NCBI RefSeq assembly: GCF_003602095.1
Contig: NZ_RAHH01000017.1
Location: forward strand, 1 to 64,000
Direction of reading: 5' to 3'
Length of the DNA: 64,000 bases
From: Rahnella woolbedingensis
GTDB lineage: Bacteria; Pseudomonadota; Gammaproteobacteria; Enterobacterales; Enterobacteriaceae
The position numbers and the translations under genes were made by a program. The notes beneath the pieces are model-generated. The model searched no databases. It was not told the DNA's origin and saw nothing but the letters and a program-made list of their open reading frames with translations. This document shows, in pieces, positions 1 to 8,994 of this stretch; within the stretch, counting starts at the first letter, position 1; each line of letters opens with the position of its first letter.

Positions 1-122
1 ATGACGAGAGAGCATAAGAGACATACTGAACCTTACGGTGATACACAAAATTGTACCACTAAGGCTTGGGAAGGGAGTTTTCAGTACTTTAATCATTACT
101 TATTAAGTACTTAGGTATAAAT

Positions 123-236
123 TGGTGGAGGCCCTGCCAGCTACATCCCGGCACACACGACACCTGCTATGGCTGCTTCCTTCCGGACCTGACCGAGTTA
201 ACAAGTTAGCGTTGCGGGAGAACCAACAGGGCCCCC
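123..236 (-). ncRNA. ffs: 4.5S RNA (signal recognition particle RNA)
   Basis: RNA component of the bacterial signal recognition particle; it pairs with Ffh to deliver ribosome-nascent-chain complexes to FtsY at the inner membrane. Read on the minus strand, the segment begins GGGGGCCCTGTTGG and ends with the complementary GGCAGGGCCTCC, closing the long hairpin. The conserved apical motif (GGTCAGGTCCGGAAGGAAGCAG, top strand near 173-194) is intact. Length is about 114 nt as in E. coli. The ends are set by analogy with E. coli. The divergent neighbour atl is also the E. coli neighbour. Confidence 0.95.
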
Positions 237-284
237 ATTGACGTTGTCGGCTTCATTTCTCCTGAGAGAATCGAAGCGGTGGGC

Positions 285-313
285 ATTATCAGTGATGCCC
301 GAGGCAAAAGCAA
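285..313 (-). promoter_or_regulatory. Putative sigma-70 promoter of ffs
   Basis: Minus strand: -35 TTGCTT (308-313), 17-bp spacer, -10 GATAAT (285-290), then a GC-rich discriminator GCCCACC. It would start transcription about 40 nt before mature 4.5S RNA, leaving a 5' leader for RNase P, as known for ffs. A 9-bp inverted repeat (GTTGTCGGC at 243-251, GCCGACAAC at 321-329) flanks the region; its meaning is unknown. Confidence 0.45.
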
Positions 314-419
314 GTTAACCGCCGACAACCGTTGTTTTCTTAAACAATACGCCTGAATCAGGGCGGACAGAAGGACATTTTTTGCGTCATACTGTTCGCC
401 AAACACTGAGGAGGATGTC

Positions 420-728
420 ATGTCAGAGCCCGATAACTTTCGCCAGCGCGTATTCCAGATAATCGCCGCCATCCCCACGGGTCAGGTCACAACTTATGGC
501 AACGTTGCACAGCTGGCCGGTTCTCCGAGAGCAGCACGTCAGGTGGGCGGCGTACTCAAAAAGTTACCGGAAGGCAGCACGCTTCCCTGGCATCGTGTGA
601 TTAACCGCCACGGTGAAATTTCCCTGCAAGGTGAAGACTTTAAACGCCAGCGTCAGGCGCTTCTGGCGGAAGGAATTACCTTTAAGAAAGGTAAAGTGGA
701 TTTAGAGAAGTACGGCTGGAAGTGGTAG
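420..728 (+). CDS. atl: Alkyltransferase-like DNA repair protein Atl (YbaZ)
   Basis: A 102-residue relative of O6-alkylguanine-DNA alkyltransferase. Atl proteins bind O6-alkylated guanine and direct the lesion to nucleotide excision repair, but do not transfer the alkyl group. The usual active-site PCHRV is PWHRV here (about residues 56-60), so the acceptor cysteine is tryptophan, which defines the family. The helix-turn-helix arginine-finger segment (SPRAARQVGG) is intact. The start is supported by a GAGGAGG ribosome-binding site about 5 nt upstream. Single gene divergent from ffs, as in E. coli. Confidence 0.95.
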   Translation: MSEPDNFRQRVFQIIAAIPTGQVTTYGNVAQLAGSPRAARQVGGVLKKLPEGSTLPWHRVINRHGEISLQGEDFKRQRQALLAEGITFKKGKVDLEKYGWKW

Positions 729-743
729 CGGGTGATCGTTAAA

Positions 744-769
744 AGGCACCGCCGGAGCGGTGCCTGAAT
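744..769 (-). terminator. Terminator of ybaY
   Basis: Nine-bp stem AGGCACCGC / GCGGTGCCT with a CGGA loop (744-765). Read on the minus strand the stem is followed by TTTT, so it ends ybaY transcripts; on the plus strand it lies just after the atl stop but has no T run. Confidence 0.6.
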
Positions 770-800
770 CAATGTCAGTCACGGGTTGTTCAGTAACGTG

Positions 801-1382
801 TTAGTACGTTGCAGACTGCGTCGGAACTGCGCTTACCGGTGCTGGTGCAGTGCCCATCCCCGGATTTGACGGGTTAGTCATTGGCCCCAGAGCACTCGGT
901 TTGGTCGCGACAGGAACGGCTACGACCGGGACAAGTTGCAGGTCGGCACGTGTGCCCTGACCGTTATTGATGACTTCTTTGATGCTGTCGGTAACAAAGG
1001 TCACCTGACCATTAATGGTCACCGCCGCACTTAACAGAACACGCGCGTTAGGCGCTATTTCCTGCGGGTTGTACGGCAGGATAAAGGTAAACGGTGCCTG
1101 TTTGCCCTGGGTTCTCGCGACTTTCTGCGAAATCACGCGCGATGGCGCATCGGCAACCGAAGCATCCGACAAGGTCACGGTCAGAACCGCATCAGGCGGC
1201 AAAGCCACACGCTGATTAATGAACACACTACCCGAAACGTTCGGGCCGGTGATCGCAGGTTCAGTGGCCGGGCTGGCCGCGGTATTTACAGGGGGTTGCT
1301 GCGCTGGTGCCTCATGATGCTGTGCACACCCGGCAAGAGTCAGAGACAGCGCGGTTCCACCTACTATCTGCCAAAGTTTCAT
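801..1382 (-). CDS. ybaY: YbaY family outer-membrane lipoprotein
   Basis: Predicted lipoprotein of 193 residues. The signal peptide ends in a lipobox, LAG followed by Cys19, for lipidation. Residues about 50-150 resemble the YscW / type III secretion pilotin-like domain known for YbaY; the C-terminus is rich in Pro and Ala. The physiological role is not established, although YbaY has been described as a glycoprotein/polysaccharide metabolism protein. Monocistronic, convergent with atl and divergent from tesB, matching E. coli gene order. The ATG at 1382 is preceded by a GGGAGT-like site. Recognised by order, length and lipobox. Confidence 0.88.
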   Translation of the reverse strand: MKLWQIVGGTALSLTLAGCAQHHEAPAQQPPVNTAASPATEPAITGPNVSGSVFINQRVALPPDAVLTVTLSDASVADAPSRVISQKVARTQGKQAPFTFILPYNPQEIAPNARVLLSAAVTINGQVTFVTDSIKEVINNGQGTRADLQLVPVVAVPVATKPSALGPMTNPSNPGMGTAPAPVSAVPTQSATY

Positions 1383-1651
1383 TGATCGTACTCCCTTTTA
1401 TTATTCGCTTGTCGACAAGCTGTAATAAACGCCGACGATGAATTTAGTGACTTAAACCAGCTTACCCGTTAATCATGGCACAAAAAACCAAGGTTTGCCG
1501 CCCGATGGTAAAACAAGACTTCTGAGCCATCAAAAGATCCACTATGATTAACAGGTTAGACCTGTCAGTGAAGGCGTATTTCAGAACATTCCTGCCTGCG
1601 GTATCCCGAGTAACTTGGGTCAATATCACCGGTAACTTTCATGAGGCCACT

Positions 1652-2518
1652 ATGAGTCAGGCATTAAAAAATCTGCTGGATCTGTTAGATCTGGAAAAAA
1701 TTGAAGAAGGGCTGTTTCGTGGTCAAAGTGAAGATCTGGGCTTACGTCAGGTCTTTGGTGGTCAGGTTGTCGGTCAGGCGTTGTACGCGGCCAAACAAAC
1801 CGTGCCTGTCGATCGCGGCATTCACTCTTTTCACAGCTACTTTTTGCGTCCCGGAGACAGCAGTAAACCCATCATTTATGACGTGGAGATCCTGCGCGAC
1901 GGCAACAGTTTTAGCGCACGACGCGTAAAAGCCGTTCAGCATGGCAAACCGATTTTTTATATGACCGCGTCGTTCCAGAGCCTGGAGAATGGTTTCGAAC
2001 ATCAGAACACCATGCCTGATGTCCCGGCACCGGAAACGTTAGTTTCTGAATCAGACATTGCCAAAAATCTGGCGCACCTTATCCCGGAAAAATTCCGCGA
2101 AAAATTCATTGGCCACAAGCCGATTGAAATGCGGCCGGTGAAATTCCATAACCCGCTGAAGGGAAGCGTCGAAGAGCCTCACCGCGCGGTGTGGTTCAGA
2201 GCCAACGGGGAGATGCCGGACGATTTGCGCATTCATCAGTATCTGCTGGGTTATGCTTCGGACTTCAATTTCCTGCCTACCGCGCTGCAACCGCATGGTA
2301 TCGGGTTCCTTGAGCCGGGCATGCAGGTCGCCACTATCGATCACTCGATGTGGTTCCATCGCCCTTTCCGGATGGATGACTGGCTGTTATATGCCGTAGA
2401 AAGCACATCCGCTTCGGGTGCCCGCGGTTTTGTACGCGGACAGTTTTATACCCGTGATGGCGTGCTGGTTGCCTCAACGGTGCAGGAAGGCGTGATCCGC
2501 CAGAGAACGCCTGAATAG
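1652..2518 (+). CDS. tesB: Acyl-CoA thioesterase II
   Basis: Double-hotdog thioesterase of 288 residues (E. coli TesB 286) that hydrolyses medium- and long-chain acyl-CoA to free fatty acid and CoA in the cytoplasm. The N-terminus [12 protein letters not shown] matches TesB. The double-hotdog signature regions [24 protein letters not shown] and the C-terminal TVQEGVIR are present; the last holds the Gln of the Asp-Thr-Gln catalytic set known in E. coli. The frame is open upstream to 1544, but the ATG at 1652 has GAGG five bases upstream and fits family length, so the upstream 36 codons are excluded. Confidence 0.96.
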   Translation: MSQALKNLLDLLDLEKIEEGLFRGQSEDLGLRQVFGGQVVGQALYAAKQTVPVDRGIHSFHSYFLRPGDSSKPIIYDVEILRDGNSFSARRVKAVQHGKPIFYMTASFQSLENGFEHQNTMPDVPAPETLVSESDIAKNLAHLIPEKFREKFIGHKPIEMRPVKFHNPLKGSVEEPHRAVWFRANGEMPDDLRIHQYLLGYASDFNFLPTALQPHGIGFLEPGMQVATIDHSMWFHRPFRMDDWLLYAVESTSASGARGFVRGQFYTRDGVLVASTVQEGVIRQRTPE

Positions 2519-2554
2519 AATTGCGGGTAATGGGCAGTTAAAAAACAGGCATTA

Positions 2555-2584
2555 AAAAGGGGCGATATCATTATCGCCCCTTTT
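2555..2584. terminator. Bidirectional terminator between tesB and amtB
   Basis: Thirteen-bp stem AAAAGGGGCGATA / TATCGCCCCTTTT with a short TCAT loop. It is A-rich on one flank and T-rich on the other, so it can serve tesB on the plus strand and glnK-amtB on the minus strand. Confidence 0.85.
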
Positions 2585-2668
2585 GCATATCATCATTATT
2601 TTATTGTTTGGTACTGCCTGATAAGAGAGTTAGCGCACTACTTTCTCTGAAATCATATTATTACTGGC

Positions 2669-3958
2669 TTACTGGTTGTAAGCGTTTTCGCCGTGGCTGT
2701 TAACGTCCAGACCTTCACGTTCCTGCTCTTCAGGAACACGCAGACCAACAATCATGTCAGCCACTTTGTAACCGATGAAGGCTACAACACCAGACCACAC
2801 CAGCGTGACGCAAACACTGAAGAACTGCACCCAGACCTGATGGCCCATAGTGACGCCTTCTGCATAACCGACACCGCCGAGGGAGCTGGAAGTGAACACG
2901 CCGGTCAGGATGCAACCTACGATACCGCAGACGCCGTGAACACCGAACACGTCACAGGTATCATCTACACGCAGCCATTTTTTCAGGGTGACCACACCCC
3001 ACAGGCCAGTCACACCGCCAACCAGACCGATAATCAAAGCACCGCCGACGCCGACCGTACCACAAGCAGGAGTGATGGCAACCAGACCTGCGATAGCACC
3101 GGAGCTTGCACCCAGCAGTGAAGGTTTACCGCGAACCATCCACTCAACCAGAGTCCAGGACAGGATTGCGCCAGCCGTTGCAATCACCGTGTTCAGGAAC
3201 GCCAGCGCGGCAATGGAACTCGCTGCACTTGCAGAACCTGCGTTAAAGCCGAACCAGCCCACATACAGGATTGCTGCGCCAGTGAATACCATTGGCAGAT
3301 TGTGTGGTTTGAAAGCTTCTTTGCCAAAGCCTGCACGTTTACCCAGCAGGTAAGCCCCCACCAGACCCGCAATAGCGGCGTTGATGTGAACAACAGTACC
3401 GCCCGCAAAGTCCAGTGCGCCATCAGCAGCCAGGAAACCGCCTGCCCATACCATGTGTGCCATCGGAATGTAGGAGAAGGTCAGCCAGATCACGGTGAAA
3501 ATCAGCACCGCAGAGAAGCGAACACGTTCCGCGATACCACCGACGATCAATGCCACAGTAATACAGGCAAATGAGCACTGGAATGCCACGTGGATCATCT
3601 GAGAGAAGGTGCCGGTAACAGAATCCAGGCCGATGCCTTTCATCATTACATTGCCGAAACCGCCGAAGAAGGCGTTACCTTCGCTGAATGCCAGACTGTA
3701 ACCGTAGAGGATCCACAGAACGCAGACCAGTGCGAAGGTCACGATGACCTGAGTCAGCATAGATAAAACGTTTTTAGAACGCAGTAAACCGCCGTAGAAC
3801 AGCGCCACGCCAGGTACGGTCATGAACAATACCAGCGCGGTACAAATCATCATAAAGGCGTTATCAGCACCGTTTGCGACTGCTGGTGCTGCGGCCATGG
3901 CAAGCGAAGGCAGTAATGCCACGGCGCCAAGCCCCATCATGGATAAAAGTTTTTTCAT
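2669..3958 (-). CDS. amtB: Ammonium transporter AmtB
   Basis: Inner-membrane trimeric ammonium channel/transporter, 429 residues (E. coli 428). A cleavable signal peptide ends near residue 22 (LAMA|AAPA), followed by eleven predicted transmembrane helices. Pore residues of the Amt/Mep/Rh family are visible: the Asp and first pore His in DFAGGTVVH and the second pore His in FGVHGVCG. The start is the ATG at 3958 (MKKLLSM), not the longer in-frame start at 3982, because of family length and a GGGGTGGG ribosome-binding stretch. It lies 84 bp downstream of glnK, whose product plugs the pore when nitrogen is plentiful. Confidence 0.97.
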   Translation of the reverse strand: MKKLLSMMGLGAVALLPSLAMAAAPAVANGADNAFMMICTALVLFMTVPGVALFYGGLLRSKNVLSMLTQVIVTFALVCVLWILYGYSLAFSEGNAFFGGFGNVMMKGIGLDSVTGTFSQMIHVAFQCSFACITVALIVGGIAERVRFSAVLIFTVIWLTFSYIPMAHMVWAGGFLAADGALDFAGGTVVHINAAIAGLVGAYLLGKRAGFGKEAFKPHNLPMVFTGAAILYVGWFGFNAGSASAASSIAALAFLNTVIATAGAILSWTLVEWMVRGKPSLLGASSGAIAGLVAITPACGTVGVGGALIIGLVGGVTGLWGVVTLKKWLRVDDTCDVFGVHGVCGIVGCILTGVFTSSSLGGVGYAEGVTMGHQVWVQFFSVCVTLVWSGVVAFIGYKVADMIVGLRVPEEQEREGLDVNSHGENAYNQ

Positions 3959-4042
3959 TATTAACCCACCCCTGTTTCTCAAAACTGTTTTTCTAATCTG
4001 CTTTATCTCAAACCTGAAGGCATGAGAGATAAAAACCGGAAA

Positions 4043-4381
4043 TTACAGTGCTGCTTCGTCGGTTTCACCAGTACGAATACGGATAACACGTTGCAATTCA
4101 GCAACGAAAATTTTGCCATCACCGATCTTGCCGGTGTAGGCCGCTTTGCTGATCACGTCGATCACTTCATCAAGCTGATCGTCTGCGATAGCAATGTCGA
4201 TTTTTACTTTTGGAAGGAAGTTCACGCTGTATTCCGCGCCACGGTAAAGTTCGGCATGACCTTTCTGACGGCCAAAACCTTTAACTTCCGTTACGGTCAG
4301 CCCCTGAATTCCAACAGCAGACAGCGCTTCACGCACGTCTTCCAGCTTAAAAGGTTTGATCACCACAGTAACCAGCTTCAT
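4043..4381 (-). CDS. glnK: Nitrogen regulatory PII protein GlnK
   Basis: Trimeric PII signal protein of exactly 112 residues that senses ATP/ADP and 2-oxoglutarate, binds AmtB under ammonium sufficiency and is uridylylated by GlnD under limitation. Tyr51, the uridylylation site, lies in the T-loop GHAELYRGAEYSVNF. The C-terminal signature TGKIGDGKIFV is present. It is called GlnK rather than GlnB because it is the first gene of a glnK-amtB operon with its own sigma-54 promoter (4446-4460) and an upstream NtrC-like site. Confidence 0.97.
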   Translation of the reverse strand: MKLVTVVIKPFKLEDVREALSAVGIQGLTVTEVKGFGRQKGHAELYRGAEYSVNFLPKVKIDIAIADDQLDEVIDVISKAAYTGKIGDGKIFVAELQRVIRIRTGETDEAAL

Positions 4382-4445
4382 TGTGCCACTCCTCGAATTA
4401 AGGGCTTACCGCGAGAGGATTCGCGCCCGATACGCAATGATTAAA

Positions 4446-4460
4446 GCAAAGGGTGTGCCA
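4446..4460 (-). promoter_or_regulatory. Sigma-54 promoter of glnK-amtB
   Basis: Minus strand reads TGGCAC-ACCCT-TTGC, a perfect -24/-12 RpoN promoter (GG at -24 and GC at -12 correctly spaced). Predicted transcription start is near 4434, about 50 nt before the glnK ATG. It indicates NtrC-activated expression under nitrogen limitation. Confidence 0.9.
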
Positions 4461-4568
4461 GATTTGAAACTGACTAAAGATTCCTGCGATCCCCGCGCAA
4501 AATGGCATTTTAAGAATATTCGTGACCAGGCGCACAGTTGTTCCGCCATAAAGCGCACGGCAGTACGC

Positions 4569-4583
4569 GCACCATTTAAGTGC
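4569..4583 (-). promoter_or_regulatory. NtrC (NRI) binding site upstream of glnK
   Basis: Minus strand GCACTTAAATGGTGC closely matches the NtrC palindrome GCAC-N7-GTGC. Its centre lies about 140 bp upstream of the predicted sigma-54 start, normal for an enhancer site. A second, weaker half-site (GCGCAC at 4529) lies between it and the promoter. Together with the promoter this accounts for the 341-bp gap between glnK and mdlB. Confidence 0.75.
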
Positions 4584-4686
4584 TCATCGCCGCTTTATAG
4601 TGCAAGATTTTAATCGCTGGCATTTTGCCTGCATGAATACGGTGCGCACACCGTTATAGCGGGAAGATAAGACCTTCGGGAGAGTA

Positions 4687-4716
4687 TGCTGGCGTAACGG
4701 ACCTGTTACGCCAGCA
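4687..4716 (-). terminator. Hairpin downstream of mdlB
   Basis: Perfect stem TGCTGGCGTAAC / GTTACGCCAGCA with a 6-nt loop, six bases beyond the mdlB stop. No T run follows on the minus strand, so it may be a factor-dependent terminator or a 3'-end stabiliser. Confidence 0.5.
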
Positions 4717-4722
4717 GAAAGA

Positions 4723-6522
4723 TTATGCGTTTTCTGTGAAAGGAATTACCTGCTCAGCCGAAGCCAGTTCTTGTCCGGCGAGTTGCAACTGATACATCTG
4801 ATAATACCGGCCTTTTTCTGCCAGAAGCTGCAAGTGGTTGCCCTGCTCAACGGCCTGCCCGCGATGCAGTACCATAATATTATCGGCATCCACAATCGTA
4901 GACAGACGGTGTGCGATAACAACCAGAGTGGTTTGCTGACGGATAGCACGCAGAGCGCGCTGAATTGCCTGCTCAGTTCCTGAGTCGATATTAGCCGTTG
5001 CCTCGTCAAGGATCAGAATTTCCGGTGCCTGCACCAAAACGCGCGCCATCGCCAGCAATTGCTTCTGTCCGACAGAAAGATTATTGCCCTGCTCCCCCAG
5101 ACGCGTATTCAGCCCTTCCGGCATTTCACGCACCAGCGGAGAAAGTTGTACAATATCCAGTGCGTGCCAGACCTGCGCTTCATCGATATCGCGTCCTAAA
5201 GTTACGTTAGCGAATACCGACTCTGCCAGAACCACCGGATCCTGCTGAACCATCGCAATGCCCTTTCGCAGACTGGTGTGCGAGAGGTCAGCAAGATTAC
5301 GTCCGTCGACGCGGATCTCGCCTTTATTCAGCGGGTAATAGCCCATCAGCAGATTCGCCAGCGTACTTTTTCCGCTGCCCGTGTGCCCCACCAGCGCCAC
5401 AAACCCACGTGAAGGAACATGCAGAGAAATATTCTCCAGCACCCATTTGTCCGGGCGGTAGGCGAAACTAACGTCGCGGATATCGATCTCGCCGCTGGTA
5501 AGCAATTTATCGTCCGATCCGTATTGCTGCTGACTCCGGTCCATCAAATCAAATATACGTTCACCTGCAACCACGGCCTGCTGGAGTATGGATTGTTGCG
5601 ACGTCAGCTCAATCAGAGGTTCGTTGAGACGCCCGAGGTAGTTGATGAAAGCATACAAAACCCCCACCCCGATCGAACCTTCTGCGCTGAAACCGAAGAG
5701 GATTAACAAGCCGCATAAAATCAGGGAAGAAAATAAGCTGAGCAGCGGCCGAAGCAAAAATCCTTCCAGCCGCAACGTTTGCATACGGGCCATATAATGC
5801 GACTGACTGGCACGAGACAGGCGTTCACCAAACCGTTTTTGCTGACGGAATTGCTGAATCACGTTCATGCCGTTGATGACTTCGTTGAAACCATCATTAA
5901 TGTCTGCGAGATAAGCACGCACTTTGCGAACGACTGGCGTGCTGTAAATCTGGTACAGCGCCATCACCACAAATACAGCCGGGAAGATGCAGATAGCCAC
6001 CGAGGCCAGCCGCCAGTCGAGGCTGAACATCGCCACCAGCATCGCGCCTATCAGCGCAATGCTGCGTAACACAGTCGAAACGACAGTGACATAAAGGTCG
6101 CGGATCACTTCCGTGTCATTAGTGACGCGCGAAATCAGCTGCCCGACCGGCTGGGTATCAAAGGCACTTAAAGGCTGACGCAATGCCGCATCCATGACAT
6201 CGGTGCGCAGTCTCTGAACCACACCGACCGCAGCACGGTTAAACAGAAGCGCCTGAAAATAGTGCAGACTTGCTGCGAGAAATTGCAGAAAGATGAAACA
6301 CAGCGCCAGCAAACTGACTTTTCCCCAGGGCAATTCACCTTTCGCCACATAGTGATCGATAAAGAAGCTGATCAGGATCGGGCCGGTAACCTCCGCTGCT
6401 GCTGCTATCCACAACATCAGGACGGCATAAGAAAGAGGCTTACGATAAGGTTTGCCATATCCCAAAAGACGTTTCAGTGTCGGCCATAGCTTCTGGATTT
6501 TACTTACTTTTTGTTCAGCCAT
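4723..6522 (-). CDS. mdlB: ABC transporter half-subunit MdlB
   Basis: Half-size ABC exporter of 599 residues (E. coli 593): six transmembrane helices, then a nucleotide-binding domain with Walker [10 protein letters not shown], signature LSVGQKQ (a Val replaces the usual second Gly, also seen in E. coli MdlB) and Walker [10 protein letters not shown] with the catalytic Glu. It is expected to pair with MdlA as a heterodimeric multidrug-type exporter; the substrate is unknown. The frame is open to 6672, but that stretch lies inside mdlA; the ATG at 6522 has GGAGG upstream and starts 1 bp after the mdlA stop, so translation is probably coupled. Confidence 0.95.
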   Translation of the reverse strand: MAEQKVSKIQKLWPTLKRLLGYGKPYRKPLSYAVLMLWIAAAAEVTGPILISFFIDHYVAKGELPWGKVSLLALCFIFLQFLAASLHYFQALLFNRAAVGVVQRLRTDVMDAALRQPLSAFDTQPVGQLISRVTNDTEVIRDLYVTVVSTVLRSIALIGAMLVAMFSLDWRLASVAICIFPAVFVVMALYQIYSTPVVRKVRAYLADINDGFNEVINGMNVIQQFRQQKRFGERLSRASQSHYMARMQTLRLEGFLLRPLLSLFSSLILCGLLILFGFSAEGSIGVGVLYAFINYLGRLNEPLIELTSQQSILQQAVVAGERIFDLMDRSQQQYGSDDKLLTSGEIDIRDVSFAYRPDKWVLENISLHVPSRGFVALVGHTGSGKSTLANLLMGYYPLNKGEIRVDGRNLADLSHTSLRKGIAMVQQDPVVLAESVFANVTLGRDIDEAQVWHALDIVQLSPLVREMPEGLNTRLGEQGNNLSVGQKQLLAMARVLVQAPEILILDEATANIDSGTEQAIQRALRAIRQQTTLVVIAHRLSTIVDADNIMVLHRGQAVEQGNHLQLLAEKGRYYQMYQLQLAGQELASAEQVIPFTENA

Positions 6523-6523
6523 G

Positions 6524-8284
6524 TTATTCCGCCTCCTTTTCCGGCACATCATCCAGCGCAGCTTCAAGTTGCTGATAGCGGAACATATCGCGATACCAGC
6601 CTGGCTTCGCAGCCAGTTCATCATGGCTACCGTGCTGTGAAATGCTTCCGTGACTGAATACCAGGATCTCACTGGCTTCGGTCAGCGCAGAAAGCCGGTG
6701 AGCACTGATTATGACCGTTCTGTCACTCCCCCACTGGCGAAGGTTTTGCAGGATCTGATGTTCAGTACGCCCATCGACAGCGGACAACGCGTCATCAAGG
6801 ATCAGGATTTCCGCTTTCAGCAGCAGTGCTCTGGCAATCGAAATACGTTGTTTCTGGCCACCCGAAAGCATAACGCCACGCTCACCGACTTCAGTCTCAT
6901 AACCCTGAGGCAAACGCAGAATGTCATCGTGAACGCTGGCCAGTCGTGCCGCTTCTTCAATTTCTTCCTGCGTGGCATCCGGGCGACCCAGTGCGATATT
7001 TTGCGCCACGGTATCCGAAAACAGGAAAGGCGTCTGGCTGACGACGGCAAGTCGTGCGCGCCAGTCATCGAGGCGGATCTCTTTAAGCGACAATCCGTGA
7101 TAACGCACATCGCCTTCGGTCACATCGAACTGACGCTGGAGCAGAGAGAGCAAGGTACTTTTGCCGGATCCCGTAGGGCCACATAAACCCAGCATTTGCC
7201 CCGGTTGCAGGGAAAAAGCCACGGAAGTTAATGCCGCATGTTGGTTTTCGGGATAATGGAAGTTTTTGATTTGGGCATCAAGCACCGCGCGCCCCGCCGG
7301 TAAAGGGGTTGTGCCATCAGCCACTGCCGGCGCTTCCTGCAACAGGCTGCGGATACGGCTGTAGGCTGCACTGCCGCGTTCTACAATATTGAACATCCAC
7401 GCCAGCGCCAGCATAGGCCAGATCATCAGCCCAAGGTACATCACGAAACTGGTCAGTTCACCGAGTGTCAGATGACCGTTGACCACCATCCAGCTGCCAC
7501 CGCCGATGGCCAGAAGATTTGCCATACCAATGGAGACATAAATCGTCGGATCAAAACGCGCATCAACCCGGGCTACACGCAGGTTTTTGGCACCGGTGTC
7601 TGCTGCTACATCGGCAAATTGCGAGGATTGATGATTTTCCAGACCAAAGGCTTTGATCATGCGGATGCTGGTCAGGCTTTCCTGCGCCTGATCGTTAAGC
7701 GAGGAAAACGCCGCCTGCGCGGTTTTAAAGCGGGAATGAAGCTGATCGCCGTAGCGCTTGATAATGATCGCCATCACCGGCATCGGCACCAGCGAAAGCA
7801 GCGTCAGTTCCCAGCTTATCTGGGTTGCCATCACAATCAGTACGGCAAACCCCATGACCATTGAATCCACCAGCGTCAAAACGCCCTCGCCTGCGGCAAA
7901 GACCACGCGATCGACATCATTGGTGGCGCGGGCAATCAAATCGCCGGTGCGGTGACGCAAATAAAAAGCTGGATGCTGGCGACTGAGCTGGCGGAAATAA
8001 TCTTGTCGCAGCTCCACGGCCAGTTGATATGAAGCACCGAATAGCAGCACGCGCCAGACATAGCGCAGCAGGTAAACGACTATCGCCGTGCCGAGCATCA
8101 GACCTAACCATGCGAAAAGCACGTTGTAAGACATTTGTTTTGACGTTACGCCATCAATGATTATGCCGACCAGTTTTGGCGGCAATAATTGCAGGACAGC
8201 AATAATGATCAGCAAGCCGACGGCACCCAGATACCGGCGCCATTCGCGACGGAAGTACCAGCCTAATTGTGCAAACAGTCTCAC
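6524..8284 (-). CDS. mdlA: ABC transporter half-subunit MdlA
   Basis: Half-size ABC exporter of 586 residues: N-terminal transmembrane domain and C-terminal ATPase with Walker [10 protein letters not shown], signature LSGGQKQ and Walker [13 protein letters not shown]. The residue after the Walker B Asp is Asp instead of the catalytic Glu, so this site is probably the degenerate half of the MdlAB heterodimer; E. coli MdlA has the same substitution. The GTG start at 8284 ([11 protein letters not shown]) matches the E. coli N-terminus and has GGAAAA upstream; the ATG at 8302 would add six residues with no visible ribosome-binding site. First gene of the mdlAB pair. Confidence 0.93.
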   Translation of the reverse strand: MRLFAQLGWYFRREWRRYLGAVGLLIIIAVLQLLPPKLVGIIIDGVTSKQMSYNVLFAWLGLMLGTAIVVYLLRYVWRVLLFGASYQLAVELRQDYFRQLSRQHPAFYLRHRTGDLIARATNDVDRVVFAAGEGVLTLVDSMVMGFAVLIVMATQISWELTLLSLVPMPVMAIIIKRYGDQLHSRFKTAQAAFSSLNDQAQESLTSIRMIKAFGLENHQSSQFADVAADTGAKNLRVARVDARFDPTIYVSIGMANLLAIGGGSWMVVNGHLTLGELTSFVMYLGLMIWPMLALAWMFNIVERGSAAYSRIRSLLQEAPAVADGTTPLPAGRAVLDAQIKNFHYPENQHAALTSVAFSLQPGQMLGLCGPTGSGKSTLLSLLQRQFDVTEGDVRYHGLSLKEIRLDDWRARLAVVSQTPFLFSDTVAQNIALGRPDATQEEIEEAARLASVHDDILRLPQGYETEVGERGVMLSGGQKQRISIARALLLKAEILILDDALSAVDGRTEHQILQNLRQWGSDRTVIISAHRLSALTEASEILVFSHGSISQHGSHDELAAKPGWYRDMFRYQQLEAALDDVPEKEAE

Positions 8285-8419
8285 GCAGAGTTTTCCATAC
8301 AAATAATAATGATTTTATTGAGTTAACTGATATCCGAAATACCCGTTACCTCTTCAGGCTGACAAGGATAACAGAGTTAACAGGCGTTTCTGATGAAACT
8401 TTTTACTGCAACTTTTGCA

Positions 8420-8875
8420 TTAAATTGGCAATGCGGTGGTCGATTTTATGCGCTCCATCGCAAAACTGGAGGTCACATCGTTCAGTCCTGGAATGCCATT
8501 CACAAGTCGCTTGTAAAAGTTGTCGTAGCTTTTCATATCGGAAACCTGCACCTGCAATAAATAATCATATTCTCCGGCCATTCTGTAGAAACTCAGCACT
8601 TCCGGAAACGCTTCAACCTGTTGCACGAATCGCTGATACCACTCGCTGTTGTGATGTTGGGTCTTGATCAGCACAAATGCCGTCAGACTCAGCCCCAGCT
8701 TATCGCCATCCAGCAACGCCACTTTGCCGCAAATAACTCCGTCATCTTCGAGGCGCTTGATTCTTTTCCAGCAAGGGGTGGTCGTGAGATTGACGGCCTC
8801 CGCCAGTTCGTTCAGGGAAAGGGTGCAATCTTTTTGCAGCAGCGATAACAGCTTCAGGTCAATTTTATCTACCAC
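8420..8875 (-). CDS. decR: Lrp/AsnC-family cysteine-responsive regulator DecR
   Basis: Lrp-type regulator of 151 residues, very similar to E. coli DecR (YbaO/CyuR): N-terminal winged helix with [22 protein letters not shown] as recognition region, and a C-terminal RAM ligand domain containing [12 protein letters not shown]. DecR responds to L-cysteine and activates genes for cysteine breakdown. The start is GTG at 8875 with AGGAG 5-6 nt upstream. It is divergent from a cysteine-synthase-fold gene across 119 bp that hold a large dyad, which suggests it controls that gene. The same arrangement is known in Pantoea (ccdR-ccdA). Confidence 0.93.
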   Translation of the reverse strand: MVDKIDLKLLSLLQKDCTLSLNELAEAVNLTTTPCWKRIKRLEDDGVICGKVALLDGDKLGLSLTAFVLIKTQHHNSEWYQRFVQQVEAFPEVLSFYRMAGEYDYLLQVQVSDMKSYDNFYKRLVNGIPGLNDVTSSFAMERIKSTTALPI

Positions 8876-8889
8876 GAGGTACTCCTGGA

Positions 8890-8940
8890 GAAAATAATTC
8901 TACAAATAAGTAAATCCGTAGATCAAAGAGTAACTTATTT
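8890..8940. promoter_or_regulatory. Probable DecR operator region (dyad)
   Basis: AAATAAGT (8904-8911) and ACTTATTT (8933-8940) form a perfect 8-bp inverted repeat, 29 bp centre to centre. The left arm is preceded by AAAATAATTCTACAAATAAG, which resembles the AT-rich DecR/CyuR motif reported for E. coli (GAAWAAATTGT-type). Its position between divergent decR and the cysteine enzyme gene supports an operator role. The assignment is inferred. Confidence 0.5.
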
Positions 8941-8994
8941 CTCTGATGATTACGTTATTCTTATCTCATCAAAACACTTTCATGAGCCTGCAAC

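Noticed and set aside
60-125. AGTACTT / AAGTACT dyad downstream of ffs
   Set aside because: The 7-bp arms are AT-rich, the loop is long and no T run follows; too weak to call a terminator.
1544-1651. N-terminal extension of TesB
   Set aside because: The extra 36 codons do not resemble the family, and a good ribosome-binding site supports the start at 1652.
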